Origin: Antedon mediterranea
Taxonomy: Eukaryota > Echinodermata > Crinoidea > Comatulida > Antedonidae
Assembly: GCF_964355755.1 (NCBI RefSeq)
Contig: NC_092671.1
Span: 9,435,001 to 9,499,000, forward strand
Direction: 5' to 3'
Length of the DNA: 64,000 bases
Below are positions 13,701 through 22,141 of this stretch, one piece after another (position 1 is the first letter of the stretch; each line of letters opens with the position of its first letter). Under the pieces are notes generated by a model that worked only from the letters and a program-made list of their open reading frames with translations, was not told the origin of the DNA and ran no database searches. Both the position numbers and the translations under genes were made by a program.

Positions 13701-16700
13701 AATATTTTTAAGTAAAATATAATTCTGACTTGCGATTTCTTCAAATCTATATTAAGTTTTTACTTCATTTCTACTGAAGATATAATATATAAGAAGTTTT
13801 GAAGAAAGATAAAGAATTGCAGATATGAAGATGAAGGAACTGATTGCTTTAAAGATAGAGTCGAAGAAAGATCAGACAGAGGTTAAAGGTCAAATTGTTT
13901 AGTACAGTAGTAGATTTTTTAGTTGGGATACATGCATATAAACATCTACAGTATTTACCTGTGATACAAAACAACATTCCAGGTTCTAAACAAAACAATA
14001 AAAACCAGGATTAATAAGGAACAACTGACGACGTGATCATGCCAGCGATGTGATCATGCAAACAACGAGTAATGCGAAGGAATTGATCCTGCACAACAAT
14101 GTGATCATGATACATGATTATGCAGATCAAGTGATCATGCAGGTGGCGATTAATTTCAACCATCTAAATTTCATCGTTCAAATGGTGTCTATAAAATATT
14201 AAATTCATGCCAACTATATCTTCTAATACTATTCTAATTTACTATTCTAATATTATGCAACTTGTTTTGCATGTTTTTTCATTTGTTTATTGTAGATAAA
14301 AGGCATATTATATTCTCATAGCTTTTTACAATTTTAGCAAAAGTAAAACCGTGCAGCACCAGTGGGCTACTTGGAACATTTTGCCATAGGAGTGCTACAG
14401 CTTGTTGGGTATTTTATGTCCAATACTTTCTACAATATGCTTGCTTCAATAAACAAATGGAAATCATGTTCAAATTGCATTCTCTACACTATAAGTAATA
14501 CTAATTTTCTAGGATTTTGTTATGGTAACTAACTACATTTTTATGAGCAATATTAGTAAACTTTTTATACCTTCCTCAGCCTCGGAATATGCACACATTA
14601 GTAGAAAAGTTTAGTATCAAACAAGTGCATTATAATGATATATTGCAAGCGTTAATGAAATTGTAATGTATAAAACACCAAGCAAAATGAAGGATAAATG
14701 TAAAACATTAAAAAATCATTTTTAATTACAATATACTATTTAAAACAACTATTTTATACTGGGGAGTTAGTAGGCATAGGATTAATCGAGAACTTTGTTG
14801 TGTCTCAAAGTTGTCCTCCCCTTAATAGGGGTTCTATAGTTAGCGTATAATAGTTGTTATTGTTTTGTTCTACATGGTAATAACAGTAGCCTATGACTTA
14901 TGAATTATACTAGCAATTATGAAGCACATGGTTGTCATATATCATATTTGTCATGACATTATGAAATGTCACAGAGCTTGTTAATGTCACGACACTAATG
15001 GTTTGTACTTGATAACAAAAATCTTCTTTTACACGTACTGTATCAATAGATTACAAAATCTACTTTAAAAAAATGGATATTTAGAGCATTCCAGTTGAAA
15101 TTTAGGCACTATTTTTTTCCTAGACCTGTGTCCAGATTTAATTATATTAATTATTTGGTTATGCTTCATTCTCTGGAAATTGATTGTACAGACACATGGT
15201 TACGTATTACAGTACGTCTCCATGCCCTTCTTCACTCTTCTTCACTTTCACTCTGCCCTGTGGCCTCCTTCCTTTTTCACTATGCCCTCCTTCACTCTGC
15301 CCTCTTTCACTCTGCCCTGTGGCCTCCTTCCTTTTTCACTATGCCCTCCTTCACTCTGCCCTCTTTCACTCTGCCCTGTGGCCTCCTTCCTTTTTCCCTA
15401 TGCCCTTCTTCCTTTTTCCCTATGCCCTCCTTCACTCTGCCCTCTTTCACTCTGCCCTGTGGCCTCCTTCCTTTTTCCCTATGCCCTTCTTCCTTTTTCC
15501 CTATGCCCTTCTTCCTTTTTCCCTATGCCCTTCTTCCTTTTTCCCTATGCCCTCCTTCACTCTGCCCTCTTTCACTCTGCCCTGTGGCCTCCTTCCTTTT
15601 TCCCTATGCCCTTCTTCCTTTTTCCCTATGCCCTCCTTCACTCTGCCCTCTTTCACTCTGCCCTGTGGCCTCCTTCCTTTTTCCCTATGCCCTTCTTCCT
15701 TTTTCCCTATGCCCTTCTTCACTCTGCCCTCTTTCACTCTGCCCTGTGGCCTCCTTCCTTTTTCCCTATGCCCTCCTTCCCTTTTGCCCTGCACCCTCCT
15801 TTCCTCTGCCCTGCACCTTTTCCCCCCTGCCCTGCACCCTCTTTCCCCTGCCATGCACCCTCCTTCCCCTCTGCCCTACACCCTTCTTCCCTTTACCCTA
15901 CACCCTCCTTCCCCTCTGCCCTACACCCTTCTTCCCCCTGCCATGCACCCTCCTTCCCCTCTGTCCTTCACCCTCCTCCCTTTCCTTCATAGAGCTACCT
16001 CAATCTACACTCACCAAGAAAGGTTAATAATTGCAGATAAGTTCTTTGCCAATAATCCTTACAATTATTTGCAAGTTACAATTTAATGGCCTATCCAGTG
16101 AATCGATTCCTACAGAACTTAATGCATTGCAATTAAGACTGATTGTTTTTTCTTGGATTCAATGTTCTATAATTGTTTTGATCAAGTAGTGTGTAAATTA
16201 GATTAAGCTCACGCTGAATTGACATCCAGTCTGCACGTTCCTGATTATGTTTATTGTTTTTAAGTTATTATTCAAATGTATAGTAGACTAGAAGGCATAT
16301 AATTATGGAACTTTCTATATATTTAAACAGCATAATTTGTGTTGATTGTCTATGTTAAAATTCATTATTAATTTTAGACATTTTAAAATATATTGTGAAT
16401 ATTTTATTGATTCAGATGCCTAAATATTAATTAATATTGTTTATTATGGTGAAATTGATTATTTTAGTTTATTGTTATTCTTCAGTTACTGTATGGTCTC
16501 AATTGTCTGTACACTTAGTTACAATAGAATCCCTATTAAGAGGAGCCTTCAGAAATTGAGTGTCCCATGAATAGGGGTTGGTTGTAGTACAAAACATACT
16601 GTAAATTGTCATCCATGATTGATTCACAGAAAAGGTGTCCCAAAGGAAGGCCTCTGCTATATTTATATTTGTTCTACAGTATGAATATGCATCTCAAATT

Positions 16701-19700
16701 AAAGAAATAAATGAATAATATACAAATAAAATATGAATGTTTCTGCACTCATCCTTGGCATTTCATAGTATTCATTGATGGATTCAGGAAAATACCACAA
16801 AAATGTAGTTTACTATTTAGTATTGTTCATAAGTCAATAAAAGTTTAACATGAGTAATACAGAAGGGATCAATCTAATCCTCTAATAAGAAGGATGGAGA
16901 TAATCCATTATTGTTTATTTCAATTGTGTCTGGTTTTGTGGTCTGTTGTTGATTTGTGGAAAAGTTTAGTCTAAACTTTTCGATGCATTCAGAGTTTTTT
17001 TCTTCAAGTGTTTAAGTAAGTGCTAATGATAGTAGATGACATTATGTACTTTTATTTAAATTCTACAATAGGTAGTGTTAAATGTTCTAGATTGAATGTC
17101 AGAGATTTAGCGGATTTTTCTAAGTCGCCTTTGTTGGGTTCTTGTAGAAAGCATTAATGAGATTGGATTATGAGATAAGAATCAAGAATAAATATTAGAA
17201 AAAAAGATAGATAACTGTCAAAGGTGGCAATTAGCGTTTCATAGATTAGTATAGCAGTTGAAATTCAATTTTAGTAACATTTATAAAACATTTTAAGCAC
17301 AGCAAATCTACAACTATACTTTAATATACTTACTCTTTTCATTTGGTTTCACTGCTTTAACTTTTGGTGAAAGATAAAAATGTTTTTATAATTGAAACTT
17401 TAAAAAAAGGTAATTGTAGATGTCTCCCCTAAACAGTAAACTACTCAAATAAACCTAAACTTCATTTAGAGTGATCTACTTAGAGATCAAAATATATAAG
17501 ACCCTAGTTTTTTTTAAAGTTCTTTTTTTTAAATGGAGACCTGTGGTTTATAACTCCATTTCTGCATGTGTTAATGTTTCATCTCTAACTGAACCATGGA
17601 GCCTAGCATTATCCTGCCATGGTTCAATACTGTAGACATACATTTCTCTTCAATGTGTTGGATATGACACAACATAAAACCTAGTAGCATTTATTATGTT
17701 ACTTCTCCCATTAGATTTAAGTAGGCAACAGTTTAATGCGTTCTAATTTAGGCTCTCATGTATAACAAGATCATGCAGAGTTGTTAAAATATAAGCTGAC
17801 CGTAAAAATAACATCCCGGATTGGGTACAGTATATTTTGATAATACATCCCCTGCGATTTTTCCTCGGAAGATAAGATATCAGGTAATTAAAAAGAATGC
17901 AGTAAGTAAATTATCTTTAATTAGGGAAGAGTAAAATTTCGTTCTTCTGCAGTTGTAATGATATGGACCTCTTATCTATGACATCTTTTCAGGTGACTTC
18001 AAATATAAACATAATCACGTTTATGATAATTTTATGTTGTACTATTTTTTCAAATTCAAAATAAATAACCGATAAATTAATATTTTTTATTGGTAACGAT
18101 GCATATTCAAATATAAAATTTAAAAAAAAAAGACTAAATTAAATTGCCTGATTATCGTAGAGCAGTTTAACTCAAACACGAAATAGAGATAATTATAGTA
18201 ATCTCAATTTCTTTTTTTTTTACAGAGGTCAATTTATACTTTCTGAATTGGAATTGTGTTACTGTATGTGTGCCATATGATGGCGCACATTAATTGTAAT
18301 TTAGCAAAATATTTGTAATTTCAACATGGATAAATTTGTGGTTTTCCGTACCTAATTTACATGTACCTTCAAACTGAATCTCCAATATTATGGTGTTACT
18401 GTAGATACACAGCGTTTTAAGAATTTTTTGGTAATGTCTTTAAAAAACGTATTTCATATTTCTGAAAGTTTATGCAGTAATTGGAACGATATTTTTAATG
18501 TTGATTCGTCTAATTTCGTATTCATTAACAGAATTGCACGCATAATGAATGTTAAGTACAAGTAAGCAGCGAAACGTGATTAATGACGAACATTCGCATC
18601 GGTATTTGAAGGCTAATAGCAAACATTACTACTTTCTCGAAAGTAATGCTTTTTTTTTTGTGAATTTTTAATATTACATGAAAACTGCCTGAAATATGCT
18701 ATATTTATGGCTACAGAAATATTTTTTTAAATTTTGATTTCAACACAACTATGGGATCATCATATTTTAAAGCCTTGTCTACACTATCAAACTTTATGTG
18801 TCAAAAAAATGTGATGTACCCATATATGGTAGTGATGTGCCCAAATAAGGTAGTAATATGATATCATCTTGTCCACATCACATTTTTTTGTCACATAAAG
18901 TTTGATAGTGTAGACATGGCTTAACCATTGTATTGTAGAACGCATAGTTTATAATAACATAACTAGTAATATATTAGATATAGTAAATAATCAATTTTGA
19001 CTATTATAATATACATACATCCCTGCCTTGCACCAGTGTTACGTGCCCTATTATTCATCTGTAGGTCCACCAAAAGTTACATTATCTAGCCTATAGTGTT
19101 GCACTCAGTGGTTAATAGCCATTCTATAAAATCATTCAGTGTACAATATCTGTACACTGTGTATGTTGCTTATCAATACATTGCATAGTACATGCTATTA
19201 AACATTCATTTGAGCAATTCAGTTAATTTGTGATGTGTGGAGTATATGAACAATTACATCATTCAATTCAAACATAAAACAGTGCACATAACATACATTT
19301 ATATACAGTACCAATTAAAAAATATGAATAAATATTTAACAGAAAGTAAAGATTATCATTTTGAAAAAGCAGTATAGAGCCTTTAGTGCTACAGTGGATT
19401 TTTGGATTGGATATCAGTACAGGATGTCAATTTATACTATTTTTTATGTACAAATTTATTGTAAAAATTAATACAATACTTTCTTAATTAATTTGATATA
19501 CAGTAATGATCTTATTTGCAATTAGCATAAAGTATTTCCACAAAAAAAAAACGAATTGAAATTGATAAATCTGTAACATTGTATTTTGTAAAATGTTTTT
19601 TTATGTTATATTAAATTTCTACAAAATGCTTCCTTTTTCTTAAAAAAAATGTTTAATTCTGTAAAATACATAAATTTGAATTTTAAAATTGAAATAAAAA

Positions 19701-20339
19701 TATAATTAAATATATAATTATTTTGATATCTTGTTATTTATGAGAAGGATGGAACATTCCATTATTATCATTTCACAATTTTGTTCTACAATTTTTCTAT
19801 GTGTGTTGATGGTAATCTAATTCTGTGTTATCAGGGTAAGACCTAGGGATTTTATGGAGTGAGGTCACTAATTATTGAACCTCAACATGTCGTACGCATC
19901 TTATCTACATCACCGCAGGATGCCGAGTTTGTAATCGATACGAGACACGCTTCACATTCTAATAGGTTGACTCACCATTTGGGTCGTCAATGTAGGTGTC
20001 CGTGACAACTGCGACGTCCTCTTCAAAGGCGTCCTCATAAGATGACGATTTTGGAATAGTGGAATGCAAGCTGGGTAATTCATCTCCCTCTGAATCTATT
20101 TTTTCGGCTTCTGCCTCTTCTGCCTCTTCTGCTTGTTTCATTTCTGATTCGACGATGGGCTCTCCCGAGTCCGCTGCCATTTGAAGATTCTTTAAATTTA
20201 AGTTCTCATTCATATCTATTTGGTTGTGATCGCCATTGGCAACAAGATGATCGCCATTTATCAAATCTTCTTGTAAACTTCCTCCATTGTCCATCCCTCC
20301 ATTGGCTGTTATGACATCCATGTCGGCCATTTTGTTTTG
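1617..20339 (-). CDS. MAPT-like: MAP2/tau/MAP4-family microtubule-associated protein (whole gene, multi-exon)
   Basis: The family binds and stabilises microtubules through tandem tubulin-binding repeats that end in PGGG. Exons with consistent phase run 20339-19976, (17360-17334, 13985-13959), 11841-11378, 11253-11212, 10798-10747, 10502-10378, 9406-9325, 8753-8644, 8157-8062, 5722-5627, 3615-3520, 3013-2918, 2748-2368 and 1703-1617. Without the two micro-exons the product is 693 aa: acidic N-terminus (1-119), P/E/T-rich and SPK-rich linker (about 120-325), 11 repeats (about 326-665) and a short acidic tail. Repeats 2 and 3 carry the tau-like motif SKCGS. The hexapeptide-like segments read IQI(V/T/L). 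Vertebrate members carry 3-5 repeats, so this one is expanded. Family assignment is secure; which vertebrate paralogue it matches is not meaningful for a single invertebrate gene. Confidence 0.93.
1999..2090 (-). pseudogene. decayed tubulin-binding repeat exon (pseudo-exon)
   Basis: The minus strand reads clearly as a copy of repeat exon 6 (DFS.KA.S.LDSL.N.SYTPR), ending at a donor-like gtattg. One base is missing in the run of G that encodes GG, the acceptor side is eroded, and an in-frame TAG lies near its start. The intron next to it (about 1920-1960) also matches the intron next to exon 6 (about 3468-3510; shared ctgttgataaaagcag). It is therefore a duplicated exon that has been lost. Confidence 0.75.
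2368..2748 (-). CDS. MAPT-like: tau-like gene, exon with four fused repeats (8-11)
   Basis: One 381-nt exon (127 codons, residues 539-665), acceptor aattctag, donor gtgggaaa, phase 0-0. It holds four repeats in a row with no intron between them, ending [24 protein letters not shown] and PGGGNIQ. The units are one 96-nt register apart and share AAPKV(G/S)SK, so they arose by in-exon duplication or by intron loss from single-repeat exons. Confidence 0.92.
2918..3013 (-). CDS. MAPT-like: tau-like gene, repeat 7 exon
   Basis: A 96-nt phase 0-0 exon, donor gtaaat. It encodes [18 protein letters not shown], then [14 protein letters not shown], a standard-looking repeat. Confidence 0.9.
3520..3615 (-). 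CDS. MAPT-like: tau-like gene, divergent repeat 6 exon
   Basis: A 96-nt phase 0-0 exon with intact splice sites (acceptor ggatttag, donor gtattg). The repeat has drifted: the usual (V/I)GS is LDS and PGGG is PRGG ([10 protein letters not shown]). It is the nearest relative of the decayed repeat exon at 1999-2090, and the two share flanking intron sequence. It may be weakly binding or on the way to loss. Confidence 0.82.
3702..3869. repeat. 24-bp tandem repeat, seven units, each with an everted nuclear-receptor-like site
   Basis: Seven 24-bp units start at 3706 and recur every 24 bases. Five contain the perfect palindrome TGACCTGAGGTCA (AGGTCA half-sites as an everted repeat with 1-bp spacer) followed by the E-box CAGCTG; units 3 and 7 are degenerate. 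It lies in the intron between repeat exons 5 and 6 of the tau-like gene. The apparent minus-strand ORF is just the 24-bp periodicity. Confidence 0.9.
3870..5626 (-). other. intron of tau-like gene (between repeats 5 and 6)
   Basis: No gene. At about 4115-4310 there is a degenerate direct repeat of a phrase around 'agaagttaattgttc'. At 4670-5020 there are loosely repeated 'atccatttatctatctttc' stretches. Otherwise plain AT-rich intron. Confidence 0.5.
5627..5722 (-). CDS. MAPT-like: tau-like gene, repeat 5 exon
   Basis: A 96-nt phase 0-0 exon, acceptor ctgaatag, donor gtatag. It encodes [15 protein letters not shown] and a standard core, [15 protein letters not shown]. It is separated from repeats 4 and 6 by introns of more than 2 kb. 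Confidence 0.9.
5723..8061 (-). other. intron of tau-like gene (between repeats 4 and 5)
   Basis: Very AT-rich and without a recognisable gene or mobile element. Short open frames, for example 7259-7447 on the plus strand, have no recognisable motif. Confidence 0.5.
8062..8157 (-). CDS. MAPT-like: tau-like gene, repeat 4 exon
   Basis: This is the first of a set of exactly 96-nt exons, phase 0 to 0, each coding one whole 32-residue repeat. It encodes [15 protein letters not shown], then [16 protein letters not shown]. The donor is gtataa. Confidence 0.9.
8644..8753 (-). CDS. MAPT-like: tau-like gene, repeat 3 exon
   Basis: Acceptor atattttag, donor gtaaag, phase 1 to 0, 36 codons. It starts with the GGG that completes repeat 2, then encodes repeat 3 with the second SKCGS cysteine motif. 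The signature here is PSGG rather than PGGG, a substitution within the turn motif. Confidence 0.92.
9044..9162. repeat. foldback element with about 51-bp arms
   Basis: The arms 9044-9094 and 9112-9162 are inverted copies with one mismatch seen, separated by a 17-base loop. It lies in the intron between repeats 2 and 3 of the tau-like gene. Just left of it is 'gacgtttcggaacc' at 8991, a phrase that looks like the edge of another repeat. It is probably a MITE-type or foldback insertion. Confidence 0.85.
9325..9406 (-). CDS. MAPT-like: tau-like gene, repeat 2 exon
   Basis: Acceptor ctttttacag, donor gtaaac, phase 0 to 1. It encodes repeat 2 up to KHKP-G, with the intron falling inside the PGGG signature. 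The core [15 protein letters not shown] is nearly identical to vertebrate tau repeats 2 and 3, including the cysteine. Confidence 0.92.
9945..10250 (+). mobile_element. tRNA-derived SINE
   Basis: It starts with a tRNA-like head containing an A-box-like gtggcgcagtgtgttgg and a B box (gaggttcgaatccaa). A body with cctccacccaggtgtataaatggg follows, and the end 'gcgctatataagaatga' is followed by an att-rich tail. A second, minus-strand copy occurs at 46150-46552. It sits in the intron between repeats 1 and 2 of the tau-like gene, opposite to its direction. Confidence 0.85.
10378..10502 (-). CDS. MAPT-like: tau-like gene, end of proline-rich region and repeat 1
   Basis: Acceptor actttttag, donor gtaag, phase 1 to 0, 41 codons (306-346). 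After [12 protein letters not shown] it gives the first tubulin-binding repeat, [19 protein letters not shown], closely matching the VKSKIGS...PGGG form of tau repeat 1. Confidence 0.92.
10747..10798 (-). CDS. MAPT-like: tau-like gene, 52-nt SP/TP exon
   Basis: Acceptor ttctacag, donor gtaagt, phase 0 to 1. It encodes [17 protein letters not shown] plus a split glycine. The two SP and one TP sites with following K/R are potential proline-directed kinase sites, as in the proline-rich region of tau. It joins in frame to the repeat-1 exon. Confidence 0.8.
11212..11253 (-). CDS. MAPT-like: tau-like gene, 42-nt SPK exon
   Basis: A 14-codon exon, phase 0 to 0, with acceptor tttaaacag and donor gtaag. 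It encodes [14 protein letters not shown], continuing the S/T-P/K linker. It is too short to stand on coding signal alone, but both splice sites and the phase fit the flanking exons. Confidence 0.75.
11378..11841 (-). CDS. MAPT-like: tau-like gene, P/E/T-rich projection-domain exon
   Basis: The acceptor is tttgtaacag and the donor gtaatg, phase 1 to 0, 154 full codons (residues 120-273). The first part is acidic with imperfect repeats of TPEPA. The end turns basic and S/P-rich ([20 protein letters not shown]), like the proline-rich region that precedes the repeats in tau and is phosphorylated in vertebrate members. The exon also reads open on the plus strand, but that is a shadow of the repeat composition. 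Confidence 0.88.
11842..13958 (-). other. intron of tau-like gene
   Basis: No exon that I can join in phase, and no clear mobile element. The ORF at 12805-12996 on the plus strand has no motif and looks random. Confidence 0.45.
13959..13985 (-). CDS. tau-like gene, candidate 27-nt micro-exon 2
   Basis: It also has exactly 27 bases and phase 1 to 1. The acceptor is strong (tttattgttttgtttag) and the donor is gtaaat. The encoded residues (x-PGMLFCIT) are more hydrophobic than the rest of the protein, which weakens the case. Its symmetry and strong acceptor support an alternatively used cassette. Confidence 0.35.
14015..14150. repeat. degenerate repeat of the palindrome TGATCA(T)
   Basis: 'gtgatcatgc' or close variants recur about six times in 130 bases, immediately upstream (in gene direction) of candidate micro-exon 2. 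It is either a degenerate minisatellite or a cluster of protein-binding sites in the intron. Confidence 0.55.
15225..15995. repeat. T/C-rich minisatellite
   Basis: About 770 bases of strand-asymmetric pyrimidine repeat on the plus strand, built from ctttcactctgccctgtgg, cctccttcctttttccctatgccc and related modules. Three plus frames and one minus frame are open across it because the modules lack stops, not because it is coding. It lies in an intron of the tau-like gene. Confidence 0.9.
16090..18760 (-). other. intron of tau-like gene
   Basis: Apart from the micro-exon candidate at 17334-17360 it holds only plain AT-rich intron. A short piece at 16528-16590 belongs to the dispersed 'cccctattaaga' repeat also seen at 14808, 32335 and 38711. 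Confidence 0.45.
17334..17360 (-). CDS. tau-like gene, candidate 27-nt micro-exon 1
   Basis: The 27 bases lie between a pyrimidine-rich acceptor (ttttatctttcaccaaaag) and a strong donor (gtaagtat). The phase is 1 to 1, so it can be included or skipped without shifting the frame between the flanking exons. It would add nine residues, VKAVKPNEK, a basic stretch in keeping with the protein. It is predicted from splice signals and phase only. Confidence 0.45.
18771..18921. mobile_element. MITE, 151 bp, TAA target duplication
   Basis: The terminal inverted repeats begin AGCCTTGTCTACACTATC and are about 30 bp long. It is flanked on both sides by TAA (18768-18770 and 18922-18924). A 3-bp T-N-A duplication is typical of PIF/Harbinger-derived MITEs; the superfamily is inference. 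Relatives are at 25355-25517 and 45245-45364. Confidence 0.88.
18925..19975 (-). other. first intron (within coding part) of the tau-like gene
   Basis: AT-rich with no exon or element that I can support. Confidence 0.45.
19976..20339 (-). CDS. MAPT-like: tau-like gene, first coding exon (acidic N-terminus)
   Basis: The ATG is at 20330-20328. Nine bases of 5' UTR precede it, then a good acceptor (tttgtag) at 20341-20340, so at least one non-coding exon lies upstream. It encodes 118 residues beginning [12 protein letters not shown] and a run rich in E and D ([10 protein letters not shown]), ending in ...YIDDPN plus one base. The donor is gtgag, phase 1. An acidic projection-domain N-terminus is typical of the MAP2/tau family. 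No conserved domain is visible in it. Confidence 0.85.
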
Positions 20340-21917
20340 CTACAAAATAATAATAACATAATTACATTAAATTTATCATATTATAATTTGAATGAGCCTA
20401 AAAAAATTGAATTTAACGTAAGGAATTTTGATTCAATTTCTTTTGCTGACATTTAATGTGAAATACATTTTTCAAAACATAAGACTGTACCATTTTTTGT
20501 TTAATACTGTACAATTATTAGGTATATAATCAGTTAGTCAAACTACGAAAAAAGTTAGCCAACCTATAATGATTCAATATTTCAAACTTTATTTGCTTAT
20601 CTTCAAAAAAGTTTATCTGAAAGAGTGAACACAGTTTTCAATATAGAACACTTAACACTAAATTAGAACATGTACTAAACTTTGTTTATACTACTGTATT
20701 TATATTCATTCTTTTGTTGTGTATAGTAGCCTTATGTTGACTCATGTAAGTCTGTCTATAGGTGGATTTATTCCCACTATTGAAAGCCCAATAACTTAAT
20801 CCTAGCTGTATTGTGACACTGTACAACCTTGATAACATTGCCGAAAGTTTTTGTAGCATGTTTTTATTTATGCTAGACATCCGTTATATATTTATTCCTT
20901 TGTATGTTCTGCACTACTTGCTTTGAAATAAAAATATCTCTGTATCATTTAAATTTATTCATTTTTAAAGGAAACTAGTTGTTACAAACAAGACTTTTTG
21001 CTTATGAAGATACCATGCCATTATATAAATATTAACTTCCCGTAGAATAATATTAGATGAGTACAGTGGTCGAAAGGCCGAACAAATCATTTTAATATAG
21101 GTCATACCATCGCTTACGATCTTTAGCTACATCTCTTAAACAACAACAGTATGTCATGCCATTAACTGGGTGTATTTTTATGGTATAATTGTAACAATTA
21201 ATTTTTATTGGTATCTATATATTATATAGTGAAGAGAAACTGTAAACACAACTTTTCTCATGCTTTGCATTGCAGTATATGTTATTTATAGCAATAGGAA
21301 ACATACTTCGTATTATATGAGTCAGGTTTCCTTTCTTTTGCTGCTTCATAATTAATATAGTTCATAGTCTTATGCAAGAGTGCTTGCCATTCTCTACAGT
21401 GTCGAGATTATAATAAGCATCTCTTGTCATACTCTAGAACAAATATTTATATTTTTTTAAAGTAAAAAACGAGGAAACCAATTACAGTACAGTATATGAT
21501 TATTATTTTTTTAACTCAGGAACTACAGTAAAATTTGTTGAAGGCAGAAAGTAGTTTGGCAGATGGAAAAATCAGTATACTGTATGCATAATTTTCAAAT
21601 TCACATAGTGGAAAACAGGCTTGAGGGCATCATATATACTAACTGTACTACTTTTTGTATATTATGCACATTTTTAGAGCATGTTCAGACTCAGAATTTT
21701 ACTTACATGTGTACTGTAGGTACAGTAAACTTAATACTCTAGGTATAAACTAGGTAATTGTTTTTTAAAGCACCCACTACGACACTCCATATACCACATT
21801 ACAAACAATAATGTATGATCACAGAAAAATGTACGATACCAGTCGCTTGGTAACCTACAAACCAATCCAATTGATGGTTGTGACTAAACCAGGGAACCAC
21901 CACCGCATTATCGCCAC
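20340..21917. other. non-coding upstream region of the tau-like gene
   Basis: This lies inside the 5' UTR intron of the tau-like gene, since its first coding exon begins with a 3' splice site. No ORF with a motif is visible. Confidence 0.4.
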
Positions 21918-21920
21918 TGA

Positions 21921-22138
21921 AGCCTGGTTTCCATTAAAATCGCTACAGCGTTTCCATTAAAATCGCTACACGCGCAAATCGGAAAAGTTCAACCATGTTC
22001 AACTTGATTTTGTCGGCGATTAATCGTATACGCGTACCAAAGAATATTTAGCACTCGCGTACTAGATCCCCGATGAATTCTAGCGTTTCCATAAAATCGC
22101 TACGCTCTGTCGTGTAGCGATTTTATGGAAACCAGGCT
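21921..22138. mobile_element. MITE, 218 bp, TGA target duplication
   Basis: The terminal inverted repeats begin AGCCTGGTTTCCAT and continue imperfectly through 'aaatcgctaca'. It is flanked by TGA at 21918-21920 and 22139-22141. It is internally richer in CG than its surroundings, and the phrase 'gcgtttccattaaaatcgctac' recurs inside. Confidence 0.88.
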
Positions 22139-22141
22139 TGA

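Noticed and set aside
14573-14600. 10-nt exon-like piece (gctgaggaag with donor gtataa, minus strand)
   Set aside because: It cannot be placed between the flanking coding exons without breaking the phase-1 chain, and it gives a stop in phase 1.
15095-16086. Three overlapping plus-strand frames of about 300 codons, and a minus frame of 117
   Set aside because: All come from the same T/C-rich minisatellite. Openness in several frames is due to lack of stops in pyrimidine repeats.
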